From Rhynochetos jubatus (Eukaryota > Chordata > Aves > Eurypygiformes > Rhynochetidae): DNA of 64,000 bases. Where the stretch lies: positions 5,684,589 to 5,748,588 of the forward strand of contig CM050652.1 in assembly GCA_027574665.1 (NCBI GenBank). The letters are read 5' to 3'. This document shows positions 12,601-25,075 of the stretch, piece by piece (position 1 is the first letter of the stretch; each line of letters starts with the position of its first letter). Below the pieces are notes generated by a model. The model ran no database searches. It was not told the origin of the DNA and was given only the letters and a program-made list of their open reading frames with translations. Made by a program: the position numbers and the translations under genes.

Positions 12601-14867
12601 TTTTTGTCCTATTTATTTGACTAGTCACTTAGGATGTGGAGATGGTGAACAGTAATTTTCTAACAGTAATATCTGGAAAACAGAAATTCTTCTTCTGTCC
12701 TTACAACACTGTAGCGTAACATTGTCTTATATCTTTCGCTTTTATGTGAAAGCCTGACCTCTACTTAGCAGCAATAACAGTAAATAGTAGGAAAATATAT
12801 AAACCTATTTCCCAGACAGATCAACGTAGCTCTTGTCAGCAGAAATGTGGTTTTTTACATTTTGTTTAATTTTTCTTGTTCAGGTGACCTGCTTCCCTTT
12901 GTAATGAAATGAACATTCAGTGAGCTCAACAATGAGCTCAACAGAGTTCAAGTCCACAAAGAATACAAAGCTACTTCACTGTCCATCCCTACAATATGTC
13001 CAAAAACTGTATAACTTGGCAGAGAGCTGGCTCTTCCTGTGTCCTTTTCACCTCACAGCTGCTGGACCTATGGGACTCTTCCAGCCTCAACAACTTCTAA
13101 GTTCCAAAAGGCATCACTGAGTCAAGATTATTTTTACAAGCGAGTCTAATAATACATCCTATTGTACCAACAGTAGAAAGGTCAGGCCATCCAGGCAAAA
13201 GCTACTGAGTGTCACTTCTGAGGCCAAAATTTGGAAGGAAATCTCCCTGTGAGACATGTTTAATGCAAACAGAGTCACTTTTGGGACAGCATAATCCCCT
13301 TTGAGGATGTGGTTTCCAGCTCTGAAATGTTGTATGATCAGGGGAATAAGGGTAGAATTTCAGCCTTAAGTGGGAAACGACTTTCATGTCTTCACATGGT
13401 TGCTTCTTGTATTTGCCAAGACATAAATATACACATATGTATACAATATATTTAATTATTACAAGCCTCCACTTTCTGCATTTTCTTTTTACATGTTGCT
13501 TGTTTGAAGAATTCCACTGAGTTAGGCTGGTTCCCTGATATCAAAGCAACCTACTTTTGTTGAAGAGTTTAACATAATAAGCCATCAAACCACTCAAATT
13601 CTTTTATTTGATATGGAAGCATCAGAATTAAAGATGATGCAGAAATTTATTAAAAATAATGTAACAGATGAGAACTTGCCATTCTAAGTATAGAAAAAAA
13701 AAATCTATCCAGATGTCATGAAACAAGTTGAGAAGTATTATCAAAGATTTTATTTTTAAATGCTTCATATTTCCTGTTAATTGTCCTCAAGGAAAACTGT
13801 ATCAACTATTTCAACGTAGATCTGATTAAATGCATTTAACGATACCTAACTTTAGACTGATGGCTCCTTAGGGGGAAAACCATGAATTCAATAGTATTTG
13901 AATTGGATTCTAGATGAGAATTAGCAAGCAGTCTATTGCTTACTGAAACAGACTTGAAGTCATGCAGAAAGGCTTTAAGTAGAGACTACAAGTTGTCTTG
14001 AGTTCAGTGATGTACAGTAAAGCCCTCACACAGTATTTCTGGGACCAAATTAAAAAAAAACATGTCCAAACCACACAACAAATCCTTGTATGAATTTCCA
14101 ACTCTCCTAAATAAGTAATGCATGCATTTGAAAATTCTTTTTCTTTCATAGAAAACAATGATACAAAAGATATATTCACATATCCCAGGATTTTGATAGG
14201 GAAACGTATTACCAGAAGTCCTACAACAGAATATAACACTGTCTTGAAAGGTTGACCATGGAAGCAGAAAAGAAATATAAGTGAAAACCCAAATTCTTGT
14301 GAGTACTTTGATAGCTCCTACTGTCAAGAATGATTAGACAAGGATAATACAAGATTTACAATTTTCAGTTATTGCAGTTTTATTGTAAAGAAATTGATGA
14401 AAAAATGGAAGTGTGTTCTACAGCTGTGGAGATAGTACAGTCCTGATCCCAGAAGCCTCTGATCTCTTATTTAAATTAAACCACTTTGGCCTTGGATGTA
14501 ATTGCATTGGTTGTTTCCAGCAGAACGGAGCAACATGGCTCTAGTGTGTTGCAGATCAAACTCTGGTAGACCTACGAGTGACCCCACTGTCAAGATTTCT
14601 TTTGGCAGCTCTTGGAAGGTCTCAGTGGGAGCTACCCTGCTGAATACAACCACATCTATACAGCCACATTAAGTGAATATTCCAAATGTTTCACCATTCA
14701 TAAAGATAACAGATGGGGATGGAGGGGGAAGGAGGTGTTTATATTATTTCAATATACACTTTTTTTTATCTTCATAACAGAAGCTACACAGTAATTAATG
14801 ATAAACAGCATCATTTTAACCTTAGGAAAAAATTTAGCTGAGATACATATAAGACTTGGCCTCTCTT
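9691..14867. other. Non-coding stretch, no gene recognised
   Basis: No exon or clear transposon seen. It contains a 14-A run (11042-11055) and a slightly more GC-rich section near 11,700-12,400 with no open frame above 75 codons. Two overlapping minus-strand frames of 99 and 107 codons at 13,940-14,327 show no domain and look fortuitous. Confidence 0.55.
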
Positions 14868-15010
14868 AACTTCTCATTAATGATCTGGAGGAGAGAGAAG
14901 CAATATGTTAAGGATAATCACTACCTGTGTAAAACTGGGAGCTACTGTCAGCTCCAGTGAGGACAGAGACACAGTGCAAAGGGACCAAAAGGATATGAAC
15001 ATATGATGAA
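14868..15010 (+). mobile_element. Possible decayed CR1 reverse-transcriptase fragment
   Basis: CTTCTCATTAATGATCTGGAGGAG resembles the CR1 block encoding FxxFINDLDE. About 50 bases on, AAAACTGGGAG... to ...GTGCAAAGGGACC resembles the next CR1 block (after the ADDTKLGG codons, down to QRDL). Spacing is shorter than in intact elements and the frame is lost. It could be chance similarity. Confidence 0.33.
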
Positions 15011-15288
15011 GGAAGATATGATTCTCAAACCTGACAAATAAGAATAAGCACTGGAGAAAGGAAGTGAAGAAATAATCCAAAATTGGCTGCAATACAGGAA
15101 CAGATAGAGAATAGGATAAAAATATATAAAAGGAGTTTGCAATATTACGTGTGAAAAAAATAACAATATTAGAAGCAAGAATGAGCAGAGACAGATTTTG
15201 CTTAGCTGAGACAGATAATGCTGTCAAAATGTCTGAGGCTTAAATAGCTGGTGCTTTACAGATGTTGGTGTCTAGGCAGAGCTGATGT

Positions 15289-15357
15289 CTTCCCTCTCTA
15301 CCTTTTCTTCCCTCCTTCCTTCCATTCTCTCTCCTTTCTTCCTCCTTCCTTCCTCCC
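15289..15357. repeat. Polypyrimidine (CTTC/CCTT)n tract
   Basis: About 70 bases on the plus strand are C or T except for two A residues, with repeated CCTTCCTTCC and TTCTTCCTCC units. It is an imperfect microsatellite. Long homopyrimidine-homopurine tracts of this sort can form triplex structures and are length-variable. Confidence 0.9.
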
Positions 15358-15651
15358 ACATAGCCAAGCTTTTTCTTGGGCAGCTCTTTTCCTTCTGTCA
15401 TCTGAAAGAATTCCATCTGTCATTCCTTTCTGTCATCTGAAGATGACATATATTGTCAACTTCAGCAGGAAAAATGAGCACTTTCCCTGCTCTCTCTCAA
15501 ACTGGGTGACCTTGAGGAAGTCCTGGGACAGAAGTGTCTCCCTTTTCTTGGGTGAATGCTTTCCTGACACTCTTATTGCCCAAGAAGAAGCCCCCTAGCA
15601 GTGCTGTAAACTGGACTTAATGCCAGAGTTAAGTGTTCAAAGAGATAACAT

Positions 15652-15702
15652 ATAATGGATTGAATTATTCACATGTACAATGGATTGAATCATTCCCTAT
15701 GT
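15652..15702 (+). repeat. Two-copy tandem duplication (about 25 bp unit)
   Basis: Two adjacent units start ATAATGGATTGAATTATTC and ACAATGGATTGAATCATTC and end ATGT. They differ at a few positions, so the duplication is local and not recent. Confidence 0.8.
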
Positions 15703-17202
15703 ACATGCACAAGTAGGATTGAACTTATTCAATACAGGTGTCTAGTGTCGTGTAGGGAAATCTTTCCTGATCTCCAGTGGAAATTCCAGGAAGTAGTGGG
15801 TCCCTCTTAAGTCCTGTGTCACATCTACAGCACTACGCAAGTGTTTCAGATACTTTATGGCACCTCGGCTGACTTAGATGCCCATGTTTGGGCAGCTGAA
15901 TCCCATCCAAGGTATCCCGAATTATTTTAAGTGGCAAATATATCTACAAATATATTTTATGAGGCCAGTTCCTGTAGGATAGAGAGTGGAAGAACTTTAG
16001 GCATCTATCTGTTTATTTTGCAAGTTAAGTAGAATTTCTGCAGGTGTTTTTTTCCTTTGAACTTAGGTAACTGAATGCTGTCTAGCTTTCACTTCATTCT
16101 TAGAAATATTATTTTGACTCTTCTTCTAGTCCACCTTCCCATTAACTTCAGAAAGCATTGGCTCAGGTATATTTGTCTTTAATTAGACCTTGAGTATACC
16201 ACAGGGAGGTATATATTCAGGGAGATGCTGATACTCAGATGAATATCTCTCAGTAGAAACCACCTAACTGAAGGATGTATTTGGCTGAAATGATAACTGT
16301 GAATATAAGAAAGGTTCAATAATAAAAAAAAAAAAGGACTTTTCTAACTCTTCATACATGTTAAAAGATCAAAACCAACAATCTGCAGATAAATTCAGAG
16401 AACAGTAAATACAGAAAGATATTCCTAACATATAAACTTAAGCAGAATTTTATCCCATTGTATAAAGCTAGAATTTTCTAGGCCAGAATAGAACTAAATG
16501 ATATAGACATGTTCTGGCATTTTCATGAGAGTGAAAAACAAGAGCTGTCACTATCATATAAAGCATGAAGTGGTAGAAATTAGGAAAAAAACCAAACACC
16601 TGTACATAACCATATACAAACCCACAAATATATTTTATATTATTCCTTAAAGTAAATCTTAAAAACAATGTTATTAGTCCACATTAATAGTCCTCTAATA
16701 ATCCTGCAGAATGTCAAAAATTTCATATCTTTATGTTTAATTGTAGTGGACCATCTAAAAAACCTGAAGGAAAAAGCGAATTGTGCATACTTTCCTCAGT
16801 CTTCTGAATCTACAAAGGTGCAGCAATATTTTATCAAATAAAGATTCCTCTCTTAATAAAAAAAAAAAAATCTTAGGATATTACAATCCACTTTTAGGTA
16901 TTAAATGCTTTATTTTTATTAAAAATGCTGGAATACCTTAGGTTAACTTCTCAATACATTTAAAATGCTAATTGTGAAATTGTTTGGAGCTGCTGCTGTA
17001 GATCACTGAAAGCTATCATGTGAGACTACCTGTAAAACTTAAATGCGATTAGAATAATTGAGAAGTGTGTGAATATGTTTTATATTTCTCTAGTTATGTT
17101 ACAAGGGCAAAACACTGCATAATTATTACAAGATGGCTTTTGGAAATAATTTTGCTGCTCTATTTTCATTTCTTCATATAGGCAGGAATCACTGCCATTG
17201 TA
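15703..17202. other. Non-coding stretch, no gene recognised
   Basis: AT-rich DNA with short A runs (about 16,324-16,335 and 16,860-16,870). The part near 15,850-15,920 (GGCACCTCGG...TAGATGCCCATGTTTGGGCAGC) resembles worn repeat DNA that I could not classify. Confidence 0.5.
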
Positions 17203-17550
17203 GAATCACAGAATGGTTTGGGTTGGAAGCAACCTTAAAGATCACTTAATTCCATTCCCCTGCTATGGGCAGGGACACCCACCACTAGACCAGATTGTTC
17301 AAAGAGTCATCCAGCCTGGCCTTGAACACTCCCAGGGATGGGGCATCCACAGCTTCTCTGGGCAACCTGTTCCAGTGCCTCCCCACCCTCTCGAGGAAGA
17401 ATTTCTTCTTGATCTCCAATCTAAATCTAACCTCTTTCTGCTTAAAGTCATTGCCCCACAGCTGAACACAGTAGTCCAGGTGGGGTCTGAAGACTGCAGA
17501 ATAGAGAGGAAGAAGGTTTCTTGTTAGGTGATCCTCCAAACTCTGAGTCT
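17203..17550 (-). mobile_element. CR1 LINE 3' end with in-frame internal deletion
   Basis: The minus strand encodes 84 codons (17285-17539) of the CR1 ORF2 C-terminus: LLPLYSAVFRPHLDYCVQLWG, then a jump straight to RFRLEIKKKFFLERV, HWNRLPREAVDAPSL and a stop after SLNNLV. In full-length CR1s these two parts are separated by roughly 80-90 residues (the VQRRATK ... LGLFSLEKRRLRG ... TRGN section), so about 250 bases are missing and the frame is kept. The untranslated 3' end follows at 17203-17284 with the avian TTGGGTTGGAAG block on the plus strand and a terminal GAATCACAGAATGG. It is 5'-truncated like most CR1s. The frame is remarkably open for a fossil, suggesting a fairly young copy. The plus-strand 104-codon frame here is antisense. 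Confidence 0.92.
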
Positions 17551-20500
17551 AACAGGTCATCAAGCTATGTTAGAGTTTTAAAGAAAAAGGTACAGTGTAA
17601 AAGAGGAGCCAAAACTGTCAGTGTTCTGTATTATTTATGCTATATAGTCCATTAGAGTACTGTTAAACTGAACCAGAGCTAAGGCTGGAAAAAAAAACAG
17701 GACCGTTTGGATAGTATAAGATCATACCAGATGGATCTATATTAGCATTTCATTTCAGATGTTGAGCGCGTTTTTGATGTGGATCTCTATTCACAAATAA
17801 GGATGCTGCCATCCTTGGGTTTGCAATGCAGGCTGGTCTTAAAGCACACAAGCCAGATTTCTTAACTTCTTTGATGAAATTAACCCAGATGATTTCCTCC
17901 AGCTGCTGAAACACATTAAGTTCATTGGGCCAGGATAGAGCTACTCCACAGTAAAATTCCCAAAGATACAAAGTGTGCATGTCTTCTCTGATATTCAAAA
18001 CCAAAAATCCCCAGTCTGAAGGCATGTCAAAGCTGTGATTGTCCCCAGCACCGCTCGGGGGCAGGAGGTCAAGTAAAGCTAGGCTGAATTTGAGCCCAGA
18101 AAGAAGGAAGAGGTGGGGGTGAAGATGTTTTAAGATTGTGTTTTAGTCCTCTTTTTAGTCTGATTTTGATTGATGATAAATTAAATATTTTTTCCCGAAG
18201 CTGAATCTGTTTTTCGCATGATGATAACTGCTGAATGATCTCTCTCTGTTCTTCTCTCGAGTTGTGAGTCTTTTATCATAGTTTCTCTCCCCTGTCCAGC
18301 TGAGGAGGGGAATGATGAGAGGCCTGGTGAATACCTGGCCTCCATGCGAGGTTGACACACCATAGTTAGTTAAGGGATACTATTTCTTTACCTTTTTTAT
18401 TTTGTTGTTCCATTACTGCTGGTGCCTTCACACACGTGCACATTTCTATTACTACATCATCCAGATCAGTCTTAATATTCCTGCTACTAATTTCTACATC
18501 TCTATGCCACCTGTCACCTTTACTGTGCTAACAAAGTATTTCAAGACTTTGCTGTCAGAGCTGCTGACTTTTGTTCCCCTGTTACATCCTCTGTTTCTTT
18601 GTCCCCTCTTCCATGCCACCCCTCACATTTGACAGAGACTACCAATATAATCCACAAAGCTGCTTCACTGCACTTCCAGTGGCTAAAAATAACCCTCTGC
18701 CTAGAAATGCTTAACAACTGTTGTGCTGCTGTGGGGAACGCTATTACCATTCCAGCTATCGCTGGCTTATTTTGTCCCATATCTCTTTTTCTTCTGCTTC
18801 ACCTCTTAGATTGAGACTTTTAGCTCATTGGGGCAAGAGAATCCTTTTAAAACTGTGACAGGTACTGTTTTCACAGCCAAACAGAGCTCTCCTCTGCTGT
18901 TGGCTGATAGCACTCCTGGGGGAATTTTTAATGAATACTACTACATTTTTAAGGCTCAGTCTGAAGTTTCATATCTGTGAACAGTTGAAATTAATTGGGC
19001 ACTTGAAATTGAGCTGTTTTGAAGGAAAACATCAGCATTTTAACATAAACCATGCCTATAGTTTTGACTGGCCTAATTTAAAAAAGCCATTAGCTAAGTT
19101 TTTATTTCCCTCTCAGTCTTAAGCTGCTGAAGTAGATGATTATGACTTGGTTCTTAAACAGGTTTCCTAATTTTCTCAGAATTTCATACAATAGAGAGTG
19201 GGTGTTTTTTTTTTTTTTTCTTTTCATTTTCCCATTTTAATTTTTTTCTTCTTTAAATTTTCTATTAAATATTTTCTCTTGAAATATATATCTTGAATAA
19301 TATGAGGTAAATTCTGAGTCTTCTCAGTGTGTAAGGTACATCATAACACAAACAAGGACATGCTGCTAAATCCACAGATTCAGTCTATGGAATCATCCTT
19401 ATTTTCTATACCAGGATGCTTCTACAGCCAATAAAACCAAAACCCGTCCACTATGCTTTATTAATTCATCAGAGGTCTATGTCTGAAGGAAGTTACATTA
19501 TTACTTGAATACTTTCTTTTAGTTTTGTTTAAAGTTCTTGTTGATGAAGGTTTAAGTCTTATATGTGTAAAACTTTCCAATAACTTTCATGAATCATTAA
19601 GAATTAGGATCCAACGGACACCACTGAGACATCTTAAGAGTATGTTCTATACCTGAGTTTGTCCCTGAAAGGAAAGGACGTAATGAAGAGAAAAAGGGAA
19701 TAATAAAGGGTATTCCTGTATTCTAAAACTGCTGATGAGACAGATTTTTTGAATCACCCTCTGAAAGTGCCTGTTTTTCACTACTATCAAGAGAACCCAC
19801 AGTGACCTGCTCAGATGTAGCTATTTAACTGTTAGATTTCCAAAATTAGGTGAGATGAACTGCACATTGCATGACTAACATGGAACAGCATTTTTTTGAT
19901 TGACAGAATTCTAAAAATTAGCTTTGAATATAAATGCAGTTTAACAAATTTCCTGCAAACTTGTTGTAATGAATAAAATCAACACTTCTGATAATAATAA
20001 AGTTATTCACTTGAATGCACACTCTTGATAAGGATCAGTATAACTATGCAAAACCTGTCAGCAATCCAGAATAAGAGAGTTGAGAGAATTTAGAGTGCTG
20101 TTTAGTTATAACATACAAAAAGTCATTGGTAAAATATAAGTTGTTATTTTGTTGATATTTTTTTATCATGTTTGATGCATTTTTTGGCTGACTCTACAAT
20201 TGCTTCATAAGCACTGAAAACATGGAGCTTAAAAAAATAAGTTAAATCTGCTTCTTTAAGAGTAACATACTTTCTAGAAAAGAAGTAGGAGGAATTATAT
20301 TTGCCCTGAAGTAGTGCATTAGGCTGTGTTAGCTCTGGGGTCAAGATTCAGCTTTCAATATTTACTAGAAATTCTTTCTTTATATTAGTCTTGTACATGC
20401 TGAATAAGACACCAGTGCCATTGTGACATTTAACAGAATGTTTAATGTAATGAATTGGTTCTTTTTAACCATCCTAATGTAGATGATTGATAGCTCAAAT

Positions 20501-22925
20501 TTTAAAATCAGTTTTATAAGGCCTCCTCCTACATTATAGTCACAGACGCAGATAATAGATTAATTTTTAAATCACTCAGTCTGAGATACTTTGAAGGTTC
20601 TCTTGCACCACACATCTAACATAAATTTCTTGCCTGTGCTTGCATAAGAAAACCACAATTCCCTTACTTTTTCCATTCCAATTTGCAGTACCAACGAACA
20701 GACCTCCTCCAGCAAACAACTCCGTGATTCTTTCCATATTTATCCTTTTACTTGGAAAAACATCATCCAAAAATAAATTTATCAAGTCAACTCCCTGGTG
20801 ACAAAACTTATCATGGTCTCACTTTTCTTGAGAAGCATACAGGGAAGGATGGGCAGCAAATGCAAAAGTGATGGGTTGTCTTCATACAGGCATATCATTC
20901 CCAGGAAGCAAATGCCAGTCTTCTCGTTTGAGGGCTGAGATTGTGTGAGGCATTTCACAAAGCAAACTTGCATTTTGGTCTTTAACTGGAGTTCAGACTA
21001 AATTCTATATGACACAGTAAATGTCTAAAGACAGACAAGAGTAAAGGCAAAGAAAAAAGGTGGATGAAAATGGCAGTAATAATTCACAGGCATGATCAAA
21101 GAGTTAAGAGGTGCAAGATGCAGTCTGTCTGTGTAGCTGAAATTGTACACTGATTGTAGATAGCGGGAATAACATTTAAGTAGATGTTAAATAAGATTGA
21201 TATGACACTGGCCCCTGTGGAGAACTTTCACTCTGAGTTACTGGTCTTGTCACTGAAGTATACCCAAAAATGTTGATGAGAGATCAGCAAACCAACCTTT
21301 GGTGCTAATCAGAGTGACAGCAGTTCTGATATTTTCATCAAAACTCCTACATGACATATAGTCGCACATGCAACTCCTGGATCAATAAAAATCTGTGCTA
21401 GTCTCCAGTAGTGATTGAAAGCCATTCTCTGTGTGAGTTGTTACTGTGAAAATCTCCGCAATGGTACCGGGGTGGAGAAACAGGCCTGGTGAAGGGTAAA
21501 TGAGCTGTTCATTATCAAGTGGATTTGATTCATTATTAGTCATTCAAAAAGCTCATACTCTGAAGACGGGTGAATGTCTAATGTGACAGATTGTCTCCCT
21601 TTTTCACTCTGGGTAGACAAATCATTCTCAGCTTTCATTGTGACTTTGGCACAAACACTCTTCCTGGGAAAAGTGTCCTTAAAAGCACTGTCCCTTCACT
21701 GTGCAATGAAACCTGATAGTCACGTCCATCTCCAGGTACCCTCCTAAGGAATCCCCTTTTACCTTAAAACAATAAATTGACATATTCAATGACACTTTTA
21801 CATACCTGCTGGAAATCTGCTATCCTAAAGAGCTACTTTAGCAAGCTGTTAGGGGCTCTGTGTTTCCAGAAGTGTCATGCTCCTGTTGAAGTACAAAACC
21901 CTCAGCGTTTGTACTTCTACCAGGAACAGAAGCACCCAGACTGGTCTCCAGCCGTTTGTTTATCTATGCAAATGTCATATACACATTCATTAAGTGTCAT
22001 CAAATCCTTTGAGGTAGTCAAAATCACTTCATGAGACTGGAAGAAATAACACAGGACCTCTGGGAGACCTATGCTCTACCAAACAGTGAGTGGTTGCTAA
22101 ATATCTAGTGTTCAGGCAACTGAAGTGAGACCTTGGCATTGAGATAAGCTTGACATCAAGACACCCATGTTTTGGTGTCCATGTGCAGCTATCTAGATGT
22201 CTTCTTTTAGACAAAAGAAATCTAGTTAAGGTAGTGAAAAAATTGTAGTGAACAAGTCAGATCACTCTAAGATGGACACTCAGGGCTGGATTCAGTTGAC
22301 TTTTAGTGCCATTTGAGCCAGTTTACAGAGTCCAAGACAACATAGGATTGAGTTGTGACATAGGATCCATGGTACATGCCCCCTTCTGGAGCAGCAGCTG
22401 GAAATTGAGAAGAAAGGTAATGGAGGAAGGGTAATGAAATGTTAAGTGCCTGAAGTAGAATCTCATCTGTACTGTGTGACAGTGAATACAGTTCACATTC
22501 TGAGCTGAAGACACATATCTCAATTTGTACTGTGGGATGCCTTACAAAGCCATAAATATTGGAAAAGGAAAGTGAGCTTTAGTCAATCATGAAAAATATG
22601 TCAAGTCAAATAATTCCAGATTTCGTTTAAAAGTATGTGTTGTCTGTCCTTCACTGCAAAAGCAATGAAGTTACAGTGTCATTTCATTCATTTTTGTTTC
22701 TATCCCTTCACAATTTTTTGTCTGTTTAAATGAAATGACCAAACAAATCATCTTTCAGAATCTTTCTTACTTTCTCATGGCACCTTTCCACCTCCTCAAA
22801 CCAGAATTTAGTGCCTTCCTTGCTCTATTTCTTAAATCCATGATCTCAACCCCATGCTCCTCACTTTGACCTCTCTATTTTCCCAGCCCTCTCTATCATC
22901 TCTCCAAATTTCTCATAACAACTTT
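17551..22925. other. Non-coding stretch, no gene recognised
   Basis: Unique AT-rich DNA. It includes a T-rich tract at 19205-19250, a short block at 18,810-18,870 (TTTTAGCTCATTGGGGCAAGAGAATC) that faintly resembles the tail of ancient L2/MIR-type repeats, and an unclassified possible old repeat at 22,095-22,330. No coding exon was recognised. Confidence 0.5.
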
Positions 22926-23021
22926 CATAGAATCATAGAATGTTTTGGGTTGGAAGGGACCTTAAAGATCCTCTAGTTCCAACCCCTTGCCATGGACAGG
23001 GACATCTTCCACTAGACCAGA
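22926..23021 (-). mobile_element. CR1 LINE 3' end (short, untranslated tail)
   Basis: CATAGAATCATAGAATG, then TTGGGTTGGAAGGGACC and the AGTTCCAACCCCTTGCC and CACTAGACCAG blocks are the reverse complement of the avian CR1 3' end. Only about 95 bases remain, a severe 5' truncation. The terminal octamer (ATTCTATG on the element strand) occurs about twice. The sequence beyond 23,021 does not match CR1. Confidence 0.93.
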
Positions 23022-24985
23022 CTTTCTTACCCACAATACAGTATAGATAAACCAATCCACATAGAATATTACAGCAGTCCTCAGTCCATGACCTCGATGG
23101 CAGCAGACCCTGAACAACTTCATAAAGCAAATCCAACTCCAACACCACAATGGCTCCAGGACCTTTTTTGTGTTCTGTACCTCAGGTATATCTTGATCTC
23201 ACACATTTTCAGTGTCATGATTACTCTTCTTTTTTTTTTTTTTTCCCCCTTTTCTTGAGGTATGCAACCTGGAAACAAGCCATGGCTGAAGTCTAGCTCT
23301 AAGGAAGATTGATTTTAGGTGGTACATGAGGAATTTGAAGAATACTTTATATTTTGCCTACTTTCTGAACTCATCCTGAAATAGATAAAAGCACAGCTTT
23401 TCAGGTCTTCTGATTGAAAAATATAAGAATGAGATTTGCAAATATCTGTTTTCTGGAGTCACAGGAAGCACACCCCCACATACTGTGTCCTTAAGTCACT
23501 TCTTGTCCTGCATGATCACTATAGTTCTAGAATGACAACCTTAATCTTGAGACCAAGTGGAAGAATCAGATACATGTGGAATCCCCTGCGCTTCTCCAAA
23601 TACAAGAAGCAACACCTCAAAACTTCTGTTGTCCTGCATTCTTCTTTTGCTTTCTGTTGTACAAGATTTGCTCTTTTAACAGCTTATAGGAAGGTAAAGT
23701 GATTTACAGCTACTTTTTGCAGATTCTGTAATCTTTTAACACTTTCTTAAAAGAAAAAAATGGAGAAGAACCTTCACCAAATAAAGGAATACTCCAATGA
23801 ATACTGATATGGTCACATTTTAATCAGCTATCAAGTAACAACATTTTTGGAACATGTATGGAAAAAGTTCAGACAAGATTAACTTGGCCATATAGCTCGC
23901 AGCTCTGTCAACTGAATCATAACAGGAACTTCTTTCTGGGGTGGTTTCTATTGTTGTTGTCATTGTTCTTTTATACCCCCTGTTTTATTTTATGATTTTT
24001 TTTTGTCTTGTTAGAGGTTTATAGGGATGTATGAATGAATATAAGTGTGAAAATGGTGACTTCAGAAACCAATTGTAGGACATGTCCTCGTTTCATAACC
24101 TATTTTTCATTTTTATAGACAGTCATCATATCTTCTTTCCTACCTTAAACTGACAGTGTTGTTAAAGCTGCCCTGTTCAGGCTCCTATTTACTTACTGCT
24201 GGTGTAGGTTTTTAAAGCTGCAGATGGGTTAAGCTTACATCATTTTCCAAATTTGGATCATTTTTTTTGGCTAAATGGGTTTGAAGATGAAAGTATGAAT
24301 CATTCCAGAAGCATTTCCAAGACGATGGGGCAAACGAATTGTAGTAGAAGGGTAGTAACATGCAACTGAAACAAGTTGGGAGCTATACTCTTCTGTTGCC
24401 ACAATGTAAGACTGTATTCATAGTTTAAAAGATATGTGAGGAAAGAGGAGTACACTTTCAGGGAAACTTCCTAGAAATCAGTTCTCTGAAAAAATGATGG
24501 CTACATGACAAACCAAATTTGATCCTGGGTGTTGTGGTTCTGAAAAAGAATGAAATATAGATCAATTTCCTTATCTTTCCGATTAAGATTAGCAAAAGTT
24601 TGAGAATACAATCTCCAATAACATTTTTGAAAAGCAGTGTAATGTTACAACCACTTCTTGGTCCTAGAGAAAAGGTGGGTCCACATTCACATTGCCCAAA
24701 TGCTACCAGAATCTGATGTTTCCTCTTGAAGGCACCTTCAGAAGCCTAGAGCCAGCATTCCTAGGTAAGGGGACTTATATGATGACAGTCTGAATCCTGG
24801 TGATTTTCCAGTTTACTGTTATGACGTTTTAGGACTTAAACCAAAGTATATAATTCCTGACAATTTTTGAGAAGTAGATGGAACATTTTACACACTGATC
24901 TTCTGTAACAGCAGCAGTCAATGATGTCGCAGGTTCTTTGGGATACACTGTGATACAGGTGTGATGTACAATGTGTAGCTTAGTC
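23022..24985. other. Non-coding stretch, no gene recognised
   Basis: Unique DNA with a T run at 23230-23244. Nothing else was identified. Confidence 0.55.
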
Positions 24986-24989
24986 TCCA

Positions 24990-25075
24990 GAAGACCTTTC
25001 ATCACATATTAATCCCTTCTGGGACTCAGTTCTCTATGTGTAAAATGGGGATCAGAGTGTTTCTCATCTAAGTTT
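24990..25075 (+). mobile_element. MIR/CORE-type SINE fragment
   Basis: GGGACTCAGTTCTCTATGTG followed by TAAAATGGGGATCAGAGTG is close to the MIR core (GCCTCAGTTTCC...ATCTGTAAAATGGGGATAAT). Flanks are too worn to trace the tRNA-like head or the tail. This is the best short match to the MIR centre in the window. Confidence 0.52.

Noticed and set aside
14004-14327. 107-codon minus frame, overlapped by a 99-codon frame in another phase
   Set aside because: Two overlapping frames without a domain, coding-like composition or splice context; consistent with chance.
15490-15560. Possible MIR head (GGGTGACCTTGAGGAAGTCCTGGGAC)
   Set aside because: Only one block matches (the GTGACCTTGGGCAAGTC-like part); nothing before or after follows the SINE order.
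17213-17527. 104-codon plus-strand open frame
   Set aside because: Antisense of the CR1 ORF2 C-terminus on the minus strand, which explains the sequence fully.
18810-18870. L2/MIR-like tail (TTTTAGCTCATTGGGGCAAGAG)
   Set aside because: About 25 bases of similarity only; too short to list as an element.
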